The notes under the pieces were generated by a model. That model saw only the letters and a program-made list of their open reading frames with translations, ran no database searches and had not been told where the DNA came from. This document shows positions 59,412 to 64,000 of a stretch of DNA of 64,000 nucleotides, one piece after another (position 1 is the stretch's first letter; each line of letters begins with the position of its first letter). The DNA is from Abyssibius alkaniclasticus. Its GTDB lineage: Bacteria; Pseudomonadota; Alphaproteobacteria; Rhodobacterales; Rhodobacteraceae. The stretch covers positions 2,574,501-2,638,500 of the forward strand of contig NZ_CP095732.1 in NCBI RefSeq assembly GCF_020447305.1. The letters run 5' to 3'. A program made the translations under genes and the position numbers.

Positions 59412-60509
59412 ATGATGGCGCGCAAAGTCAAGGCTTCCAAAAGGCAAAAAACCGTCAAGCCGAGCATTTTGCAACGCTTTCGCACCAATTTCCTGACGGG
59501 GCTGGTGATTGTCGCCCCCATTTTGCTGACCATCTATCTGATCTGGTGGATCATTACGCTGGTCGATGGGCTGATCGTGCCCTGGGTGCCGGCAATCTAT
59601 AACCCCTCCTACTATCTGGGCACCGACATTCCGGGTTTCGGGGTTGTGGTTTTCTTGCTGTTCACCGGGCTGGTTGGCGCGCTGACCAAGGGGCTGTTTG
59701 GCCGCCAGTTGCTGAAATTCGGCGAAAGTCTGGTCGACAGGATGCCGGTTGTCCGCTCCATCTATAACGCCATCAAGCAGATTGCCGAAACGGTGCTGAG
59801 CCAGACGAACAGCTCGTTTCAACATGCCTGTCTGGTGGAATATCCGCGCAAGGGCATTTGGGCCATTGCCTTTGTGTCGACCGAAACCAAGGGCGAAGTG
59901 AATGTTCGCACTGGCGACCAGACGGTTCTTTCGGTCTTTCTGCCCACCACGCCGAACCCGACATCGGGCTTTTTGCTGTTCGTGCCAAAGGCCGATGTTG
60001 TGCTGCTGGACATGACGGTTGAAGAAGCCGCCAAGCTGGTCATTTCGGCCGGGCTTGTAACGCCACCGATGCGCGAAACTGGCACAGGGCCGGGCAAGGG
60101 CGCGATCGGGGTCAATCCCGCAGCCGTTGTAAAAACCAAGCCGCAATTGGCTGGCGTGGCCCTGCGGGCCACGCCGCCAAACCGGCTACTCAGCGTCCTC
60201 CCACCACCAGACATCGGGCAAAAAGCCGACCCAGTCGCCATAGATCGGGATATAGTCGGGGTAGCGCAGCCGTGCATCATGCGCCAGCCAGCTTTCGGGG
60301 TTATACCAGAACGGCACCACATAGCGCCCGGTCATCAGCGCACGGTCAAGCGCCTGGGCGGCGGCGGTAAAGGCCGCATCATCGCGCGATGTCAGCATGG
60401 CCTCCACCATCGCATCGACCGCGGGCGAATTGACGCCCGCATAGTTGCGCGTGCCGGGCTGCTCCACCCCGTTGCTGCCCCAGTAAAGCCGCTGCTCGTT
60501 GCCCGGTGA
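59412..60509 (+). CDS. DUF502 membrane protein with an abnormal C-terminal extension
   Basis: The first 240 residues are a normal DUF502 protein: cytosolic basic start, transmembrane helix about 26-48 (GLVIVAPILLTIYLIWWII), a second at about 72-93, then the conserved SLVDRMPVVRSIYNAIKQIAETV and FVPTP-like segments (LPTTPNPTSGFLLFVP). Relatives usually stop near here (about 210-240 residues). This frame continues about 110 residues through the 3' end of the convergent solute-binding protein gene (324-nt overlap), giving a sequence with His/Arg bias typical of antisense translation. Stop loss or a one-base indel near 60100-60180 is likely. The function of DUF502 is unknown. Confidence 0.8.
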   Translation: MMARKVKASKRQKTVKPSILQRFRTNFLTGLVIVAPILLTIYLIWWIITLVDGLIVPWVPAIYNPSYYLGTDIPGFGVVVFLLFTGLVGALTKGLFGRQLLKFGESLVDRMPVVRSIYNAIKQIAETVLSQTNSSFQHACLVEYPRKGIWAIAFVSTETKGEVNVRTGDQTVLSVFLPTTPNPTSGFLLFVPKADVVLLDMTVEEAAKLVISAGLVTPPMRETGTGPGKGAIGVNPAAVVKTKPQLAGVALRATPPNRLLSVLPPPDIGQKADPVAIDRDIVGVAQPCIMRQPAFGVIPERHHIAPGHQRTVKRLGGGGKGRIIARCQHGLHHRIDRGRIDARIVARAGLLHPVAAPVKPLLVAR

Positions 60510-62003
60510 CAGCGACATGCCCCAGGAATAGGTGGTGACATCATAGTCATAATTGTCACGCCGTTCGGTCATTTGCGCGCGGTCCACAAGCTGCGTGGTG
60601 GGGAAAATGCCGATGGCCGCCAGTTGCTGCGTGTAAAGGCTGGCCAGCCGCTCTTCATCGGGGGTGGAAAGGGTAAACTCGAAGGTAAAGGCTTCACCCG
60701 CCTGGTTTTTCAACACGCCGTCCTGCACGGTCCAGCCCGCCGCCTCAAACAGCGCCAGCGCCGCACGGGAATTTGTGCGATTACGCTCGCCACCCGATGC
60801 CACCGGCAGCGCGTAGGGCTCCAGCGCATCGGGCGTCAGGCTATCGGCAAAGGGTTCCAGCAGGGCCACGACCGCATCCGAAGGTGCCCCCTGCCCCATG
60901 CCAAAGCGCGTGTTGGAAAAGTATGAGGCAATGCGCGGATAGCGCGACTGGTTCACCGTCTGGTTGATGAACTCGAAGTTGAAGGCCAGAATCAACGCCT
61001 CGCGCACCCGCCAATCGGCGAATATTTCGCGCCGCGTGTTCAGCACAAAGCCCGACATGCCCGATGGCCGCTGATGCTGGATGACCGATTGCACGATCTC
61101 GCCATTCACAGCGGCCGGAAAGGTATAGCCCTCTTCCCAGCGGCGCGGCTCGCCATCGCGGAACACATTTGTCAGCCCGGCGGTAAAGCTTTGGAACATC
61201 GCATTGGCATCGGTGAAATACTCATAGCGGATCCGGTCAAGGTTGTGCCGCCCGCGGTTGAAGGGCAGGTCACGCCCCCAATAATCGGGGTTGCGGTCAA
61301 AGTTGATATAGCGGCCCGGCTCGAAATCGCCCACCACATAGGGGCCAGAGCCGATGGGCACGACAAGGTCGCTTTCCTCGAAATCGCGCCCCTCGGGCCA
61401 GTCGGCCTTGCGCAGAATCGGGCGCAGTCCGATGATCAGAACAAGCTCGCGATCTTCGGTGTTGAACTCGAATCGGACAGAGCGCGGGCCGGTCTGGGTG
61501 ACAGATTCGACCTTGTTCCAGGTGTTGAGATAAGACGGAACCCCCCGCGTGCCGAGTGTTTCAAACGACCAGATCACATCTTCGACAGTGATCTGCTCGC
61601 CATTGGAAAACGCCGCTTCCTCGCGCAAGGTAAACTCGACAAAGCTGCGTTCGTCATTCGTATCGATGGTTTCGCAGATCAGGCAGTAAAGCGTGAACGG
61701 CTCGTCATAACTGCGCCCCATGAGTGATTCGTAGACATGGGCGCGCACGCCGTAAGGGGCGCGCCCCTTCACGATATAGGGGCTGAACGCGTCAAACCCA
61801 CCATATTCGCTATAAATCACCTGCCCGCCCTTGGGCGCATCGGGGTTGGCATAGGGCAAATTCGTATAATCCGGCCCCAAAGCGGGAGTGCCATACATGG
61901 AAATTGCATAGCTCGGCTCGGCCTGCGCCACGCCGCCAACCCCCGTGCCAAGCGCCAGCACCGCTGCTGCCGCCGCGATAAAACCGCCCATCCTGCTCAT
62001 CAT
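60186..62003 (-). CDS. Peptide/oligopeptide ABC transporter solute-binding protein (YejA-like)
   Basis: A 605-residue periplasmic SBP_bac_5 protein. A signal peptide (cleavage near AQAEP, residue 30) precedes the ligand-binding domains; TLREEAAFSNGEQITVEDVIWSFE and NLDRIRYEYFTDANAMFQSF are typical of the YejA/oligopeptide group. Several in-frame starts exist; ATG at 62003 has AAAAGGA at the best spacing, with 62012 and 62000 as alternatives. The permease and ATPase genes that usually follow yejA are absent, since the downstream gene runs in the opposite direction. Confidence 0.87.
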   Translation of the reverse strand: MMSRMGGFIAAAAAVLALGTGVGGVAQAEPSYAISMYGTPALGPDYTNLPYANPDAPKGGQVIYSEYGGFDAFSPYIVKGRAPYGVRAHVYESLMGRSYDEPFTLYCLICETIDTNDERSFVEFTLREEAAFSNGEQITVEDVIWSFETLGTRGVPSYLNTWNKVESVTQTGPRSVRFEFNTEDRELVLIIGLRPILRKADWPEGRDFEESDLVVPIGSGPYVVGDFEPGRYINFDRNPDYWGRDLPFNRGRHNLDRIRYEYFTDANAMFQSFTAGLTNVFRDGEPRRWEEGYTFPAAVNGEIVQSVIQHQRPSGMSGFVLNTRREIFADWRVREALILAFNFEFINQTVNQSRYPRIASYFSNTRFGMGQGAPSDAVVALLEPFADSLTPDALEPYALPVASGGERNRTNSRAALALFEAAGWTVQDGVLKNQAGEAFTFEFTLSTPDEERLASLYTQQLAAIGIFPTTQLVDRAQMTERRDNYDYDVTTYSWGMSLSPGNEQRLYWGSNGVEQPGTRNYAGVNSPAVDAMVEAMLTSRDDAAFTAAAQALDRALMTGRYVVPFWYNPESWLAHDARLRYPDYIPIYGDWVGFLPDVWWWEDAE

Positions 62004-62082
62004 TTTCTGCATTCCTTTTCTTATGCGACATGCACGCCATGCGCTAACCTTAGCCCGCTCAAGGTTTATTTTCAAAAACTAC

Positions 62083-62111
62083 TTGGACTCGCGCAGCACG
62101 AGTCGTATAGT
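62083..62111 (+). promoter_or_regulatory. Candidate promoter of a small RNA
   Basis: TTGGAC, 17-nt spacer, TATAGT; a good sigma-70 match. The spacer contains the short inverted repeat GACTCG/CGAGTC (62086-62104), which could be an operator. The predicted start is about 62118. Confidence 0.5.
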
Positions 62112-62117
62112 TGGGGC

Positions 62118-62193
62118 ACTGCTCGATAGGTTTCTTGCCTGTATGAAACCTGCCTCAATAACTTACGCCCTCTTCGTGAGGGCGTTTTTTTTT
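62118..62193 (+). ncRNA. Candidate small regulatory RNA upstream of bdhA
   Basis: From the predicted start at about 62118 the transcript would be about 76 nt: a 7-bp hairpin (AGGTTTC with GAAACCT around 10 nt), a single-stranded linker with CTGCCTCAATAAC, and a terminator hairpin with a run of nine T. The TGCCT sequence occurs both in the loop and in the linker, a layout typical of RNAs that pair with ribosome binding sites. Alternatively it is a leader that terminates bdhA transcription early. Confidence 0.5.
62165..62193 (+). terminator. Strong intrinsic terminator not adjacent to any plus-strand gene
   Basis: ACGCCCTC pairs with GAGGGCGT around TTCGT, followed by a long T-run. No protein gene on the plus strand ends within 1.6 kb upstream, which points to a small RNA or attenuated leader. 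Confidence 0.9.
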
Positions 62194-62210
62194 GCGCCAA
62201 ATATGGCGCA
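62193..62210. promoter_or_regulatory. 18-bp palindrome before bdhA
   Basis: TGCGCCA-AATA-TGGCGCA is a perfect 7-bp inverted repeat with a 4-nt centre, 65 nt upstream of the bdhA ATG. A dimeric repressor or activator site is plausible; I cannot assign the regulator. Confidence 0.45.
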
Positions 62211-62275
62211 TGGGCAAAATGCTGCATTGCAATATCCGCCGCCGCTCCACAAGTTAGGGTTACAGGAGGATCATC

Positions 62276-63052
62276 ATGACATCACTCAGCAACAAACTGG
62301 CCGTGATCACCGGCTCGAATTCAGGCATTGGCCTTGGCGTGGCCGAGGTTCTGGCGGCGGCGGGCGCGAATATCGTGCTTAATTCCTTTACCGACCGCGA
62401 CGAAGACCATGCGCTTGCCGCCGATCTGGCCAAGCGCCACGGGGTCAAGGTGCGCTATATCGCGGCCGACATGTCCAAGGGCGATGACTGCCGCCAGCTG
62501 ATTGCCAAGGCGGGCGATGTGGATATTCTGGTCAACAATGCCGGCATTCAACATGTCGCCGCGATCGAGGAATTTCCCGCCGCGAAATGGGATGCGATCA
62601 TAGCGATCAATCTGACATCCTCGTTCCACACCATTGCCGCCGCCCTGCCCGGAATGCGCAAGCGTGGCTGGGGGCGGATTGTGAATATCGCCTCGGCGCA
62701 TGGGCTAACGGCGAGCCCGTTCAAATCGGCCTATGTATCGGCCAAGCATGGCGTTGTCGGGCTGACCAAGACCGTCGGGCTGGAAACGGCAGAGGTGAAC
62801 ATCACCTGCAACGCCATCTGCCCCGGCTATGTGCTGACCCCGCTGATCGATTCCCAGATTCCCGACACGATGAAGAAATACAATATGACCCGCGAGCAGG
62901 TCATCCGTGATGTCTTGCTGGAGCGCCAGCCGTCCAAGGAATTCGCCACGATCGAGCAGATCGGCGGCACGGCGGTGTTTCTGTGCAGCCCGGCAGCAGA
63001 CCAGATTACCGGCACGACCATCTCGCTTGATGGCGGCTGGACCGCGCTGTAA
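62276..63052 (+). CDS. bdhA: 3-hydroxybutyrate dehydrogenase
   Basis: NAD-dependent short-chain dehydrogenase (258 residues) that oxidises 3-hydroxybutyrate to acetoacetate in PHB mobilisation. The NAD motif GSNSGIG, the NNAGIQHVA segment, the catalytic Ser in IASAHGL and YxxxK in SAYVSAKHG are visible; IQHV and the C-terminal SLDGGWTAL are typical of BdhA. The ATG has a strong AGGAGG sequence before it. The stop overlaps the patatin-like gene start (TAATG). Confidence 0.93.
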   Translation: MTSLSNKLAVITGSNSGIGLGVAEVLAAAGANIVLNSFTDRDEDHALAADLAKRHGVKVRYIAADMSKGDDCRQLIAKAGDVDILVNNAGIQHVAAIEEFPAAKWDAIIAINLTSSFHTIAAALPGMRKRGWGRIVNIASAHGLTASPFKSAYVSAKHGVVGLTKTVGLETAEVNITCNAICPGYVLTPLIDSQIPDTMKKYNMTREQVIRDVLLERQPSKEFATIEQIGGTAVFLCSPAADQITGTTISLDGGWTAL

Positions 63053-64000
63053 TGGCCAAAATGCGCCGCATAAACCTGGCCCTGCAGGGTGGCGGGGCGC
63101 ATGGCGCATTTACATGGGGCGTGCTTGACAGGTTCCTGCAAGAACCCGGGCTGGAAATTGCCGGCATTTCCGGCACATCGGCGGGCGCGTTGAACGGCGC
63201 GGCGCTCAAATCCGGGCTGGTGGCTGGCGGGGCGGAAGCCGCGCGCGAAAACCTTGCCTGGTTATGGGCCCAGGTCGGCGCGGTGAACGACCCGCGCCTG
63301 TTGCAATGGATGGCGCCGCAACAGGCCGGGCTGGAGCGTTTCAACAGCCTGCTTGGCCCCTTCGCCCCGCAAGCCGTGGCCGAAGCCATTGGCCGGGTGT
63401 TCAGCCCCTATGACTATGGGGTTTTCTACGCCAATCCGCTGCAAGACATCGCCGAGCGGTTTCGCTATGACGATGTGTGCCACAGCGCAGGTCCGGCGCT
63501 GCATATCGCGGCGACCAATGTGCGCAGCGGCAAGATCAGGGTCTTTTCCAATGCCGATATCTCGGCCAAGGTCATTCTCGCCTCGGCCTGCCTGCCCACG
63601 CTGTTTCAGGCCATCGAAATCCCCGATGCGAAAACCGGCAGGCTGGAGGCCTATTGGGATGGCGGCTATACTGGCAACCCGGCGCTGTTTCCTTTGTTCG
63701 ACCCGAAGCTGCCCAATGACATTGTGATCGTGAATATCAACCCCCTGGAGCGTGACAGCCTGCCGCGCACGGCCCAGGATATTCAGAACCGCATCAACGA
63801 AATCAGCTTCAATTCGTCGCTGTTGCGCGAGTTGCGCGCCATTCAGTTTGTGAAAACCCTTATCGCCGACGGGCATATCGACCCCGGCAAGATGAAGGAT
63901 GTATTCGTGCATATGGTCGCCGATGATGCGCTGATGAACCGGCTGACGGCCGCCACCAAGGCCTATGCCGGGCCAACATTGCTGGCCGAGCTTAAAGCCG
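63052..64000 (+). CDS. Patatin-like phospholipase/esterase (3'-partial)
   Basis: The first 316 residues of a patatin-fold lipid hydrolase; the frame runs off the window end. Motifs are the oxyanion hole GGGAHGAF (about residue 13), the nucleophile GTSAG (about 41) and the catalytic Asp in WDGGYTGNP (about 205). Patatin-like enzymes hydrolyse acyl esters. Coupling to bdhA suggests a role in mobilising polyhydroxybutyrate or short acyl esters, but this is inference from context. Confidence 0.9.
   Translation, partial: MAKMRRINLALQGGGAHGAFTWGVLDRFLQEPGLEIAGISGTSAGALNGAALKSGLVAGGAEAARENLAWLWAQVGAVNDPRLLQWMAPQQAGLERFNSLLGPFAPQAVAEAIGRVFSPYDYGVFYANPLQDIAERFRYDDVCHSAGPALHIAATNVRSGKIRVFSNADISAKVILASACLPTLFQAIEIPDAKTGRLEAYWDGGYTGNPALFPLFDPKLPNDIVIVNINPLERDSLPRTAQDIQNRINEISFNSSLLRELRAIQFVKTLIADGHIDPGKMKDVFVHMVADDALMNRLTAATKAYAGPTLLAELKA

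Larger units (their letters stand above)
62004..62275. other. Intergenic region with RNA-like structures
   Basis: The 272 nt between the divergent solute-binding protein gene and bdhA hold no plausible coding frame. They contain a candidate promoter, three consecutive hairpins ending in an intrinsic terminator, and an 18-bp palindrome, each listed separately. Confidence 0.75.

Overview
The window is a gene-dense (roughly 60 % G+C) piece of an alphaproteobacterial chromosome, almost certainly from the Rhodobacterales and most likely the marine Roseobacter group. The pointers are an NDUFA12-type complex I protein, a DUF2155 protein beside a lone MlaD, a glnB-glnA pair, a lexA promoter with the alphaproteobacterial GAAC-N7-GAAC operator, trpE preceded by ppiD and followed by a divergent-polysaccharide-deacetylase-like gene, and a close match to the DMSP lyase DddP. 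I see no prophage, insertion sequence, CRISPR array or rRNA operon; one tRNA-Leu gene is present.

Layout. 1-5.4 kb: the 3' end of rne, a periplasmic DsbA-like protein, accB-accC and aat. 5.4-11.4 kb (minus strand): DUF2155-mlaD-NDUFA12, clpX-clpP and tig, with an unrecognised 364-residue coiled-coil protein on the plus strand between clpP and tig. 11.5-16.7 kb: an AT-rich orphan, tRNA-Leu, a bifunctional nnrE-nnrD gene carrying an in-frame palindromic repeat insertion, glnB-glnA with a strong terminator, and an outer-membrane beta-barrel. 16.8-22.3 kb is the most accessory-looking part: an orphan Rieske oxygenase, a small PF20066-type protein, dddP, and two paralogous family-2 glycosyltransferases flanking a 66-residue membrane protein. 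22.4-31.8 kb: parE, uup, an aminotransferase, ppiD, trpE and the deacetylase-like gene. 31.9-36.8 kb: a tightly coupled trpG-trpD-trpC-moaC-moeA run followed by autoregulated lexA. 36.8-42.2 kb: comEC, gltX, gltA and a YbaK-family deacylase. 42.2-56.4 kb (minus strand): the envelope and translation supercluster rpsB, tsf, (acetyltransferase), pyrH, frr, uppS, cdsA, dxr, rseP, bamA, skp, fabZ, lpxA, lpxI, lpxB. 56.7-64 kb: an acyltransferase coupled to pseudouridine kinase and glycosidase, a DUF502 membrane protein without a normal stop, a YejA-like solute-binding protein, a candidate small RNA, and bdhA followed by a patatin-like lipase cut by the window end.

Functionally the window couples core systems: lipid A and outer-membrane assembly (lpx, bamA, skp, rseP, mlaD, comEC), protein quality control (clpXP, tig, ppiD, DsbA-like), nitrogen assimilation (glnB-glnA), tryptophan and molybdopterin synthesis, and DNA damage control (lexA). 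Ecological traits are DMSP cleavage (dddP), aromatic O-demethylase-like oxidation, pseudouridine salvage and 3-hydroxybutyrate use. I found no obviously new multi-gene defence or mobile system. The best candidates for undescribed biology are the 8.9-10.0 kb orphan, the glycosyltransferase/small membrane protein trio, the three-hairpin RNA before bdhA, the structured rpsB leader, and the repeat insertion inside nnrD.
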